Assembly (NCBI GenBank): GCA_030619345.1
Contig: JAUXBO010000135.1
Location: 1 to 6,701 of the forward strand
Origin: Candidatus Zixiibacteriota bacterium
Lineage (GTDB): Bacteria; Zixibacteria; MSB-5A5; GN15; FEB-12
Reading direction: 5' to 3'
DNA: 6,701 nucleotides
Shown: one piece after another, positions 1-6,695 of the stretch
How positions within the stretch are numbered: the stretch's first letter is position 1
How the letters are laid out: the number at the start of each line of letters is the position of its first letter
Made by a program: the position numbers and the translations under genes
Notes under the pieces: model-generated
What the model was told of the DNA's origin: nothing
The model's database searches: none
The model's input: the letters and a program-made list of their open reading frames with translations, nothing else

Positions 1-906
1 AACGAAAAATGCGCCGGGTGATCTTTTTGCAAAGAACGAAGTATAGCTAAGAGTATAGTGAAATATGGTTCCGTCATGTTCGAAATTGAGCGCACAGGCA
101 ACGGGAACTCTATCGACCGCGTGTAGCATCATACAAATGTGATTTTCACTCCAGAGGTTTTGAAACAGATCCAGATAGAAAGCACGATTGTCGGATGCGC
201 AAAACTTGCTGGGTGAGGGCGTCCCTTTCCATCGGTCAATGTGCAGGTGGAACAGGTGCTGTAACAATCCCTGCGCCTCGATTAAATCATCGATTCTCCT
301 GAGTTCAAACCCGCCCATCCTATTAAAGTGGTTCACCGCTTTTTTGTAATTGCGCCCTTTTCGAAGTGTGAATTCGGTCTGTTTATCCTGAGGGCCACCA
401 TATTCGAAGTAGTGACATCGGTCCGTTTCCCGTTTTATCCAGGTCAGGTTCAACTTATCTGCTGCCGCCTCCAAAGTTGCGAGGGTACCAGATCGCTCGC
501 TGATCTGGTCGAACTGAATCGTTGTCCAGTCGGATTTAATCTGGTTCAAATAGAGCAACACAGTGCGAATGATTTCAGGTGAACTTTCTCCGATAATGTC
601 ATGGTAATCGAAGTTGGGACTCCCCCAAAACTGAATGATTTTTCCACCTGATTCGTTAGTTTTTACCAGAGGTACAATAGTAACAACAGCGGAATTGCGT
701 TTTACTACAAGCACAAAGGGGCGATAGTCTTTGCCAAAGGCATGCCACCAGGACTTATGAAATCCCCATGTCTGGTAAATGGTTTTGAACGACTGCCCGG
801 TCACAAGACTGTTCCACTGGTCCGACAGCGCCGCGAGTGATTCAACCTCCTGTATCAGTTCAATCTTAAGGGCTGAAGCCGCGTCTTTAGGTTGAGGACT
901 GTTCAC
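1..906 (-). CDS. CelD/BcsL-like GNAT acyltransferase, 3' end outside the window
   Basis: An open frame of 302 codons runs from GTG at 906 to the left edge without a stop, so the protein is cut off at its C-terminus. It resembles the CelD/BcsL-type acetyltransferases (Acetyltransf_6, related to FemAB) found in exopolysaccharide and cellulose clusters, which transfer an acyl group, probably to a sugar amine or hydroxyl. Seen features: LAALSDQWNSLV (24-35) followed by TIYQTWGFHKSWWHAFG (42-58), the aromatic N-terminal signature; VVTIVPLVK (74-82); FWGSPNFDYHDII (93-105); then a C-terminal GNAT half with FTLRKGRNYKKAVNHF (179-194), FHLHIDRWKG (219-228), and VPVACALNFEHDGTIFHYT (267-285), matching the usual 'g.pvA..l.f..g...y.y...yd' strands. 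Full-length relatives have about 340-400 residues, so some tens are missing. Its start overlaps the deacetylase stop as GTGA. Donor and acceptor are unknown. Confidence 0.82.
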   Translation of the reverse strand, partial: MNSPQPKDAASALKIELIQEVESLAALSDQWNSLVTGQSFKTIYQTWGFHKSWWHAFGKDYRPFVLVVKRNSAVVTIVPLVKTNESGGKIIQFWGSPNFDYHDIIGESSPEIIRTVLLYLNQIKSDWTTIQFDQISERSGTLATLEAAADKLNLTWIKRETDRCHYFEYGGPQDKQTEFTLRKGRNYKKAVNHFNRMGGFELRRIDDLIEAQGLLQHLFHLHIDRWKGTPSPSKFCASDNRAFYLDLFQNLWSENHICMMLHAVDRVPVACALNFEHDGTIFHYTLSYTSFFAKRSPGAFFV

Positions 907-1952
907 TTTGTCTCACCCATCAGAGCATAGTAGAGGCCGGACATTCTGGCCTTGAATTCATAGATGCCGGTGTCAATGCCGACTGATATCCGTTTCATCT
1001 CAAACGGGTCTCCAATTCGGTCTTGAAGTCCATCGGTTGTAGCCACGGCTGCTTTGATACCAGCCTGCTCCAAAATTGTTTTGGTGGCAGCGTTGAAGCG
1101 GCCAGAGGGGTAGCAGAAAAGAGAAATCGGTTCGATTCCCCAGCCTGTCAATTTATCAATACAGGAGCGGATCTCTTCTTTCTGTTTTTCATCGCTTACC
1201 GACGAAAGTGTGATATGATAGTTTGTATGTCCGCCAATCTCAAAGAGGGGATCTGCAGCAAGTTTTTGAAGCTGCGCTTTGGTCATAAGTCGAAAAGGGC
1301 TGGTGTCGGCTCGTTCGGTCGATCCGATCTGAAGTCGTATCGCTTCCACAACCGGAGCAGTCGAACCCTCGGGGCGCGATTTTAGTTCCCTGTTTATTGC
1401 TATTCCAATGGTCGACCGTTCATCTTCGTCACCGGGTATGTCAAATTTGCCTAGCCCATAAGGGGTGAGGTCCAATGTAGTGGCTTTGGTACGTACAATA
1501 CTGTCGAAAATATTGCCACTAGAAATTTCAACTTGCATCTCGGACAAAGCTGGCACTGCGAAGCAGACAGACGGTAACTTCAATTTTCGCATGATCGGTG
1601 CTGCAACTTCGGCAACACTGGACATCCCGTCATCAAACGTAATTACTGTCGAGCGCGGTTCCAGAGGCTGCTGGTCAACAAGTCGGCTACCGGGGATTAC
1701 GTTGAAATAGCGTGTCAAATGTTCCATCTGCCTCATGAATTCCGGTTCGTGCACCAACAACCAGTAACAAGAGGAGTACCGTTTGCGAGTTACGCCATGA
1801 TACATTAGGATGCGTAACTTTGATCGGTTAAGCCATCTAAATAGGAGATTCAATCCCAAGAGGTCGACGCAGCACAATAGAATTCTGAATACTTGTTGCT
1901 TCACTAGGTGTTCCAAAGCTAAGAGACCAATAATCGTCCCATCATCGTCCAA
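903..1952 (-). CDS. NodB-type (CE4) polysaccharide deacetylase
   Basis: Predicted metal-dependent carbohydrate esterase removing an N-acetyl (or O-acetyl) group from a polysaccharide or its precursor. Counting from the TTG at 1952 (349 aa), LRILMYHGV (46-54) begins the domain. Motif 1 is TFDDG (105-109), with D107 as likely catalytic base and D108 as metal ligand. Motif 2 is HTNYH (242-246), giving two metal-binding His. Motif 3 is CYPSGRFN (280-287). About 130 residues separate motifs 1 and 2, much more than in compact NodB domains, so there is an insert around 135-225. There is no ATG before the domain. The possible starts are TTG at 1952 (TAAGG nine bases upstream) and GTG at 1904 (333 aa, weak GGAA upstream); the second would begin just before the hydrophobic stretch VFRILLCCVDLLGLNLLF. 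No cleavable signal peptide is evident. The stop overlaps the acyltransferase start by 4 bases. Confidence 0.92.
   Translation of the reverse strand: MDDDGTIIGLLALEHLVKQQVFRILLCCVDLLGLNLLFRWLNRSKLRILMYHGVTRKRYSSCYWLLVHEPEFMRQMEHLTRYFNVIPGSRLVDQQPLEPRSTVITFDDGMSSVAEVAAPIMRKLKLPSVCFAVPALSEMQVEISSGNIFDSIVRTKATTLDLTPYGLGKFDIPGDEDERSTIGIAINRELKSRPEGSTAPVVEAIRLQIGSTERADTSPFRLMTKAQLQKLAADPLFEIGGHTNYHITLSSVSDEKQKEEIRSCIDKLTGWGIEPISLFCYPSGRFNAATKTILEQAGIKAAVATTDGLQDRIGDPFEMKRISVGIDTGIYEFKARMSGLYYALMGETK
912..917 (-). promoter_or_regulatory. ribosome binding site supporting the GTG start of the acyltransferase
   Basis: GGTGAG lies inside the last codons of the deacetylase gene, five bases before the GTG at 906-904. 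Together with the GTGA overlap with the deacetylase stop, it supports starting the next gene at this GTG. Confidence 0.6.
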
Positions 1953-1963
1953 TAGGTGAAGCC

Positions 1964-3097
1964 TTATGTCGGCCCCATTGATGACGGTTTTCCCATTTTA
2001 TAACGGATCGTATCTGTGATCTTCTTTCCAACCACTTCCCAGGTGTATTCGGACTTTAACCTGGAGAAACCACGCAGCCCCATTTCTCGGGCAAGCTCGG
2101 GCTGGCCGAGGATCCTTATGATATGTTCCGTGAGGCGTTGACTGTCTCCCGGTTCAATAAGGAGGCCTGAATCACCATGTTTGATCATTTCCGGCATCGC
2201 ATCAACGGTAGTGCCGATACACGGAAGCTTACACGACATCGCTTCCAAGAATACCTGTCCCAGGGGTTCGAATCTAGATGGCATCACAAAAAGGGCGTGA
2301 TCGTAATACAACTCTCGCACTTGGTTGCGGTCTGCAATCCTTCCGAGATAGCTGATTCCTTCCATGTCCACAGATAATTCTGTCGGCCCTACGAACGTCA
2401 GCTCGGCCCCCGGTATAACTTTGCGCACCTCGGAGAAACTATCAAGTAAAGTGTCTAAGCCTTTACCTTTGAATCCCTTCCCCACAAAAAGTATCTTACG
2501 GGACGAGTAGTCCGGTAGCCGATCCTCATCGAAAGTGTCATAGGGAGAACTCACCCCGGCACCTACGGTAACAACATGCTCTTTGGGGATACCGTAGTCA
2601 TGCACGATAGACTGACGCGCATTTTCAGTTGTCGTAAGAACAATGGCGGATGACTGGTATAATTTCCGTTCTTGTTCTATCCAGTAGTCCTGCTCAAATC
2701 CTTCTTTTCTTTTCCACTCGCTGTTCCTTTTCCTGGATAATAGCGAAGTGTAGTCCACGTGGAGGATTAGAGGCAACTCATTAGTGGTACTGAGAGGATT
2801 CCACAGAGCACCGACCTGGTAAATGGCATTTGCGGAATCCTTTGACATGGCAACTATTCTCTGAGCAGCGGCTGACTTAACATTGAATGCTCTTGCAGTC
2901 GTATGGTAATGGAGATCACGGCGCGTTCCCCACAATTTCTTCACAGGATGAAAACTGGTTAACGTACACCAGGCTTTAAACCAGGGTACCTCAACTTGCC
3001 TTCTATCTATTGTCAATCCCTGCTGTTCGATTGCATCAAAGAAAGAATTTTCAAAGCCAGAAAATATAGTTGCCGGTGATATTCCTACCAATTTCAT
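1964..3097 (-). CDS. GT4-like family glycosyltransferase
   Basis: Putative retaining GT-B glycosyltransferase of 377 aa counted from the ATG at 3097. The N-terminal acceptor domain is less typical than in its neighbours: it opens MKLVGISPATIFSGFENSFF (1-20), without the GG.E loop, and has HVDYTSL (113-119) and a basic stretch SRKRNSEWKRK (121-131). A GAGVSS turn (179-184) replaces the common HNG/PNG at the domain link. The donor domain is standard: KILFVGKGFKGKGLDTLL (201-218), with K207 where many members have Arg and K212 as the second phosphate contact, then EX7E from E277 to E285 (EPLGQVFLE) and AMPEMIKHGDSGLLIEPGD (300-318). The gene is the first after the candidate internal promoter. 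It ends with TAA, 11 bases before the first possible start of the deacetylase. The function class is secure but the sugar is unknown. Confidence 0.93.
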   Translation of the reverse strand: MKLVGISPATIFSGFENSFFDAIEQQGLTIDRRQVEVPWFKAWCTLTSFHPVKKLWGTRRDLHYHTTARAFNVKSAAAQRIVAMSKDSANAIYQVGALWNPLSTTNELPLILHVDYTSLLSRKRNSEWKRKEGFEQDYWIEQERKLYQSSAIVLTTTENARQSIVHDYGIPKEHVVTVGAGVSSPYDTFDEDRLPDYSSRKILFVGKGFKGKGLDTLLDSFSEVRKVIPGAELTFVGPTELSVDMEGISYLGRIADRNQVRELYYDHALFVMPSRFEPLGQVFLEAMSCKLPCIGTTVDAMPEMIKHGDSGLLIEPGDSQRLTEHIIRILGQPELAREMGLRGFSRLKSEYTWEVVGKKITDTIRYKMGKPSSMGPT

Positions 3098-3102
3098 GAA
3101 AT

Positions 3103-3113
3103 TCCTCTCTCCC
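3103..3113 (-). promoter_or_regulatory. ribosome binding site that fixes the start of the fourth glycosyltransferase
   Basis: The minus strand reads GGGAGAGAGGA at 3113-3103, five bases before the ATG at 3097. The frame is also open from a TTG at 3115, but that TTG lies at the edge of this purine tract, and its use would leave the site inside the coding sequence. The ATG is therefore chosen. The AGAGGA core is the same as that before the first glycosyltransferase gene. Confidence 0.8.
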
Positions 3114-3180
3114 AATCACACAGCTTGCCAAGCCACATTCTCCTATTGCGACCCTCTCCTTCACGAAGCGATCCATTTGG

Positions 3181-3208
3181 AATATACAATACGGACCACC
3201 GTAGTCAA
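3181..3208 (-). promoter_or_regulatory. candidate sigma70-type promoter internal to the cluster
   Basis: On the minus strand TTGACT (3208-3203) and TATATT (3186-3181) are separated by 16 bases. Each box differs from the consensus (TTGACA, TATAAT) at one position, and the spacing is within the accepted range. Transcription would start near 3174, giving a leader of roughly 75 bases before the ATG at 3097. It would drive the fourth glycosyltransferase, the deacetylase and the acyltransferase independently of the upstream genes. There is no extended -10 TGn. The match is by eye and the organism's promoter consensus is unknown. Confidence 0.5.
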
Positions 3209-3212
3209 CTAC
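3201..3212. repeat. short inverted repeat covering the candidate -35 box
   Basis: GTAGT and ACTAC form perfect 5-base arms around a 2-base centre. The symmetry extends imperfectly outward (CCGTAGT against ACTACCGG, with one extra base). It overlaps the TTGACT box completely, the position of an operator where a repressor would block RNA polymerase. Arms this short can arise by chance, so an operator role is only a suggestion. Confidence 0.25.
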
Positions 3213-3255
3213 CGGAAGACGGAAATTCCCTTTTCTGCCTGGTATTGCTACGAAT

Positions 3256-4398
3256 CTATTTCTTCTCCACCATTGTGTCGTTACCCAGAATGCCTACATA
3301 GAATTTCTCTGTTAATCTGACCATTTTGGAAATGCTAAACATCTCCTGCGCTCTGGCGGCAGATTTCCGCCCCATCTCAGCGGCAAACTCCGGATTGTCC
3401 AACAGATAATCAACCTTCCCGGTCATAGCCGCAATGTCGCCGTCGGGAACAATGTAGCCGGTGACACCATCGTCCAGAATCTCGGCGTTGCCGCCAATGT
3501 CGAAAGCCACAGCCGGTTTCTCGCACAGGCAATACTCAATCAAGGAGTTGGAGAGTCCTTCAGATTGAGATGTCAGCAAGGCGACATCGAACCGTCTGAT
3601 TGCTTGGTCGATATCATGTACGATCTGGACAATATAGAGACGGTCCGCTATTCCCTTTTGTGCTGCCATCTGCTGATATTCTTCCGCTTCATCGCCTCGA
3701 CCAATGAGCACGAACTGGACGTCTTCTCTACTGATACTGGCGGCGACTTCGATATAGCGATCGATCCTCTTGACCGGTCGGAGGTTTGCCACCATACCAA
3801 GTACAGGACGGGAGTCATCCAGCTTGATCCCCTGTTCGCCGAGGGGATCATTGCCGCCGTTTGATTCGAGTTCCACTCCGTTATGAATGACGGTGATGCG
3901 TTCGGCGGGGAAGAGTTCTTTCTCGGTAACCATGCTCTTAACGCGATGAGCGTTGACCAGCATGTAGTCTACAAAGCGGCGCAGGAATTTCAGCACTCGC
4001 AGCCGATTATCTGACAGGTTGTAACCGAAGTCACGTCGGCTGGCGACAATCCTGCTTGTCCCAGCCAATTTTCCGGCCATAACTCCGAGAATCCGAGCGT
4101 CAAAGAAAAACATCTGGATGATGTCGATTCGGTTCCGTCTCAAATATTTTACCAGACGGAAAAGTACGAGTGGGAATCTGAACGACAGAAAACTGGTTGT
4201 GTTGAGAAAAGTAACTTTGCAGCCAAAATCAAGATCAACCTCTTCCCACAGTGGTTTCATTATCAACAGGTGCGGTTCAAACCGGGTGCGGTCGATATTG
4301 CGAATCAGGGTCGCCAGCTGATTCTCGGTGCCACCGCCCTTGCCGAAATGGTTAATCAAGTACGCGATCCGGATCTTCTTGTCAGCTGTGGAACTCAT
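3256..4398 (-). CDS. GT4 family glycosyltransferase
   Basis: Retaining GT-B glycosyltransferase of 380 aa. The N-terminal domain shows IRIAYLINHFGKGGGTENQL (9-28), with the glycine-rich loop and following Glu common in exopolysaccharide GT4 enzymes, and an ASRRDFGY segment (119-126). IHNGVE (171-176) marks the domain link. The donor domain has ANLRPVKRID (204-213), with R207 and K210 in the phosphate-binding positions, a complete EX7E from E280 to E288 (EGLSNSLIE), and GGNAEILDDGVTGYIV (302-317). Its ATG overlaps the stop of the preceding gene by 4 bases. The nearest purine-rich stretch (AGAAGGA) is about 15 bases upstream, too far for a good ribosome site, so translation probably depends on coupling. 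It ends with TAG and is followed by the only large gap in the window, so it is the last gene of the upstream block. Donor and acceptor are unknown. Confidence 0.95.
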   Translation of the reverse strand: MSSTADKKIRIAYLINHFGKGGGTENQLATLIRNIDRTRFEPHLLIMKPLWEEVDLDFGCKVTFLNTTSFLSFRFPLVLFRLVKYLRRNRIDIIQMFFFDARILGVMAGKLAGTSRIVASRRDFGYNLSDNRLRVLKFLRRFVDYMLVNAHRVKSMVTEKELFPAERITVIHNGVELESNGGNDPLGEQGIKLDDSRPVLGMVANLRPVKRIDRYIEVAASISREDVQFVLIGRGDEAEEYQQMAAQKGIADRLYIVQIVHDIDQAIRRFDVALLTSQSEGLSNSLIEYCLCEKPAVAFDIGGNAEILDDGVTGYIVPDGDIAAMTGKVDYLLDNPEFAAEMGRKSAARAQEMFSISKMVRLTEKFYVGILGNDTMVEKK

Positions 4399-5486
4399 TC
4401 GGTAGATAATATCCTTCTGTAAATTTGATCCAGTAGAACCGCCTGTCGCTCGAAGCTGTAGTTCTCAACGAGAGTTTCGTAACCAAGGTGGCCATATTCG
4501 TACATCCTGCTGCGGTCAGTCGTCGCCTCTATAATCTTATCGGCCAGGTCCCGGCTATCTTCCGGTTTAACCAGTAATCCGTTTTGGCCGTGTTCAATCA
4601 TCTCGGGAAGACCGCCCACCGCTGCCGCTACCACCCCAAGATGCTGCGACCAGGCTTCGAGGACAACATTGGGCATACCCTCAGAACGCGAAGGCAGCAG
4701 CATGAGATCGGCCTCCCGGAAGATCGGCAATAGATCGGGCACGAATCCGCAGAAGCGGACATGATCAGCGAGTCCATGTCGGTCCACCAGTGATCTCAGG
4801 TTTTGCTCTTCCGGTCCTTCTCCGTATAGGTCGACTCGACAGGCGGGAAGTTTGTTCTTGATAAGCGCGAGCGCCTCAATTAGAATATCGTATCCTTTTT
4901 CACTGCTGAATCGTCCGGCGGCAACCATGACAATCGGTTCGTTGTCGCTTTTGTTGCGCTCGCCGTCGGCAGCAGCTTTTGAAAGATCAAAGCCATTTGG
5001 TACAACAGTAATTTTCTCAGGATCGACCCCCATGGCGGCCACAATTTCCCGCGACTTTTCCGAGACCACCAGAACATGTGGAATGTTTCGCAGGACATAG
5101 TTGTCGAGCTTATTGTACAAGAGCACTTTTTTGTCTTCAGTAGTGCGCCCTCGAAAGTGAGCTACTTGCTTTATTGAATAACGGCGAGCAGCATAACGAC
5201 CAAAGAAATTCGCTTTGTAGTCGTGTGACACCAGCAGATCAATTTTGTCAGCCTTCATTGTATCAATGAGCCTTCCTATCACTCGGAAGTCACCGGTGAA
5301 AGATTCAGTTATCGGCACCGTCTTGACCCCGGTTTCGGCACACCTGGCCAGAAAATCAGATTGTGTGCCAGGCCTTACAAATGAAGCGCATATCAATCGA
5401 GCTTTCTTATAAAATTTGCATTGACCCAGGATAGCGCGTTCTGGTCCGCCATAAAACTCGGAACTTCGTAAATGGAGAATATTCAT
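4395..5486 (-). CDS. GT4 family glycosyltransferase
   Basis: Retaining glycosyltransferase of 363 aa, a normal length for GT4, predicted to act in the cytoplasm at the membrane in polysaccharide assembly. The acceptor domain begins with MNILHL and the glycine loop FYGGPERA (11-18). The domain link has VVPNGFD (161-167). The donor domain carries GRFSSEKG (191-198), whose R192 and K197 would contact the nucleotide phosphates, then the full EX7E motif from E269 to E277 (EGMPNVVLE), and GGLPEMIEHG (291-300), typical of the family. There is no signal peptide or membrane segment. The ATG overlaps the previous stop as ATGA and is preceded by GGTGGAG five bases upstream, so it has its own strong ribosome site as well as likely translational coupling. 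The stop likewise overlaps the next start. The sugar specificity cannot be read from the sequence. Confidence 0.95.
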   Translation of the reverse strand: MNILHLRSSEFYGGPERAILGQCKFYKKARLICASFVRPGTQSDFLARCAETGVKTVPITESFTGDFRVIGRLIDTMKADKIDLLVSHDYKANFFGRYAARRYSIKQVAHFRGRTTEDKKVLLYNKLDNYVLRNIPHVLVVSEKSREIVAAMGVDPEKITVVPNGFDLSKAAADGERNKSDNEPIVMVAAGRFSSEKGYDILIEALALIKNKLPACRVDLYGEGPEEQNLRSLVDRHGLADHVRFCGFVPDLLPIFREADLMLLPSRSEGMPNVVLEAWSQHLGVVAAAVGGLPEMIEHGQNGLLVKPEDSRDLADKIIEATTDRSRMYEYGHLGYETLVENYSFERQAVLLDQIYRRILSTE

Positions 5487-6682
5487 TTGTTCTCCACCAG
5501 AGAAACGATAAAACGGTCAAGCCGGTCGGCGAGACTGTCCCATCCATATCTTTGCTCAACCAGTTTTCTACCGGCGGTTCCTAACGTCGCTGCTTTTTGC
5601 CGATCTTTGAGCAGGGCTATTGTTGTTTTCGCAAAATCTGTCGGGGCGTCGGCCAGGACGATCTCTTGTCCATCGGTAACTTCCAGACCTTCCGCTCCCA
5701 CCGATGTTGACACGACTGCTTTTTTCATCGCCAGCGCTTCCAATATTTTTAGTCGTGATCCGCCGCCAATTCGAAGCGGGACAATGTAAGCTGCCGCCCG
5801 CTCAATGTACGGGCGCACGTCGTCAACGGTGCCGGTGATTGTAATCCCTTCCGTATCTCCCAGCCGGACCACATGGTCGGGAGGATTGCGCCCCACGAAG
5901 GTAGCTGAAATTTCCGGATCGAGTCGCTTGAGCAAGGGAAAGATGTCTTCCACAAAATGAACACAGGCATCCTGGTTGGGTCGCCAATCCATGGAACCGG
6001 TAAAGACCAGTTCTTTGCCGGAAGGGAGAGAATCTCCGGAGGAGAAATAATTCAGGTCAACGCCGTTGTCGATAACCTGTGATTGCAACTGACCGGCGAG
6101 TTGTCCCAGTTCGGTCTGTTCTTCCCGGGAAACAGCCGTGAATCCATCGATCCATCGAAGTGCTCTGGTTTCGAAAGCGAGGACCTTTTTCCATTGCTTC
6201 CCGATGTACCATTTTTTGACCGGATTACTTTCGTTCTCAAAATACCGCTGCCAGATAGTCGACTCAATATTGTGAGCGACCAGAATCTTCCGACAGTCGT
6301 ATCTCTCTCTGACAAACTCCGCATAGGGTGTCCACTCGCAAATTATTATATCGGGCTCCGTTTCGTTGACCAGTTTATCCAACGCCTGTTGGTATACATT
6401 GGAATAATGAGAGGTGACGATATACGGATTTGAACTAAAGAGATTCATCGCCAATCGAAGATAGAAGCGAACTCCGCTCTTGGGGGCGATTTCGGCGGGT
6501 ACGGGGATCGGATTCATACTGGCGTTGCGCAGGGCTGCGTACGACTCCGACTTATCGTTGCCGTAGGCGAGGTATCGAAGTTCGTGCTTTGACGCCAATC
6601 GCTGCAAGAGATTGTAGCTGCGAATCCTTTTGCCCGTGTTCAGCGGCCAGGGGAATTCTTCATCGAGAACAATAATCTTCAT
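5483..6682 (-). CDS. GT4-type glycosyltransferase, GxG variant lacking the first Glu of EX7E
   Basis: Putative retaining glycosyltransferase with a GT-B fold, 399 aa, expected to transfer a sugar from a nucleotide donor to a growing lipid-linked glycan on the cytoplasmic side of the membrane. The N-terminal acceptor domain opens with a beta strand and PWPLNTGKRIRSYNLL (residues 11-26). The C-terminal donor domain starts near FTGSMDWRPN (227-236) and holds PLRIGGGSRLKILEA (302-316). The usual EX7E motif is altered: E315 is present, but the position of the first Glu is G307. This Gly-rich form recurs in a known GT4 subgroup that includes exopolysaccharide transferases such as the PEP-CTERM/EpsH1-associated set, so it is probably not a loss of function. 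The ATG start is supported by AGAGGA at 6695-6690. The stop overlaps the next start by 4 bases. The family is clear; donor and acceptor are unknown. Confidence 0.93.
   Translation of the reverse strand: MKIIVLDEEFPWPLNTGKRIRSYNLLQRLASKHELRYLAYGNDKSESYAALRNASMNPIPVPAEIAPKSGVRFYLRLAMNLFSSNPYIVTSHYSNVYQQALDKLVNETEPDIIICEWTPYAEFVRERYDCRKILVAHNIESTIWQRYFENESNPVKKWYIGKQWKKVLAFETRALRWIDGFTAVSREEQTELGQLAGQLQSQVIDNGVDLNYFSSGDSLPSGKELVFTGSMDWRPNQDACVHFVEDIFPLLKRLDPEISATFVGRNPPDHVVRLGDTEGITITGTVDDVRPYIERAAAYIVPLRIGGGSRLKILEALAMKKAVVSTSVGAEGLEVTDGQEIVLADAPTDFAKTTIALLKDRQKAATLGTAGRKLVEQRYGWDSLADRLDRFIVSLVENK
5492..5498 (-). promoter_or_regulatory. ribosome binding site of the second glycosyltransferase
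   Basis: GGTGGAG sits within the last codons of the upstream glycosyltransferase, five bases before the ATG at 5486. It allows new initiation as well as coupling through the ATGA overlap, and it confirms this start. Confidence 0.7.
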
Positions 6683-6689
6683 GCGGACT

Positions 6690-6695
6690 TCCTCT
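6690..6695 (-). promoter_or_regulatory. ribosome binding site of the first glycosyltransferase
   Basis: AGAGGA is seven bases before the ATG at 6682. It is nearly all that the window shows upstream of this gene. A TGA at 6701-6699 could be the stop of a preceding gene in the same operon, but three bases cannot establish that. No promoter is visible at this end. Confidence 0.65.

Larger units (their letters stand above)
3098..3255. other. 158-base intergenic gap between two glycosyltransferase genes
   Basis: This is the only gap longer than about a dozen bases between genes here, unless the deacetylase starts at its GTG. On the minus strand it contains, in order, a short self-complementary stretch (GGGAATTTCC, 3230-3221), an inverted repeat over a -35-like box, a -10-like box, a leader of about 75 bases and a strong ribosome site. 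No stem-loop followed by a T run is visible on the minus strand, so I see no intrinsic terminator. No convincing small gene or RNA gene is present. Confidence 0.7.

Noticed and set aside
328..582. 84-codon plus-strand ORF
   Set aside because: It lies wholly antisense to the acyltransferase reading frame, which shows family signatures throughout. Its start has no ribosome site.
3051..3176. 41-codon minus-strand ORF starting with ATG in the intergenic gap, a possible leader peptide
   Set aside because: It has no ribosome site, starts almost at the predicted transcription start, overlaps the start of the glycosyltransferase in another frame by more than 40 bases, and has no recognisable character.
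3221..3230. GGGAATTTCC, considered as a terminator stem after the third glycosyltransferase
   Set aside because: The complementary halves have no loop between them and no T run follows on the minus strand, so it cannot form a normal intrinsic terminator.
3096..3320. 74-codon plus-strand ORF spanning the gap
   Set aside because: It is antisense to the ends of two clear genes and to the gap, has no purine-rich ribosome site upstream and no domain-like sequence.
1..6682. Exosortase (XrtA)/PEP-CTERM exopolysaccharide locus
   Set aside because: The first glycosyltransferase, the deacetylase and the acyltransferase recall that locus type. However, the deacetylase lacks the VDVEDYF-like start of the XrtA-associated family, and no exosortase, chain-length or export gene lies in the window.
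5483..6682. First glycosyltransferase as an inactive, degenerate gene
   Set aside because: Only one Glu of EX7E is replaced. The frame is full length, the ribosome site is strong, and the Gly form recurs in a known GT4 subgroup.
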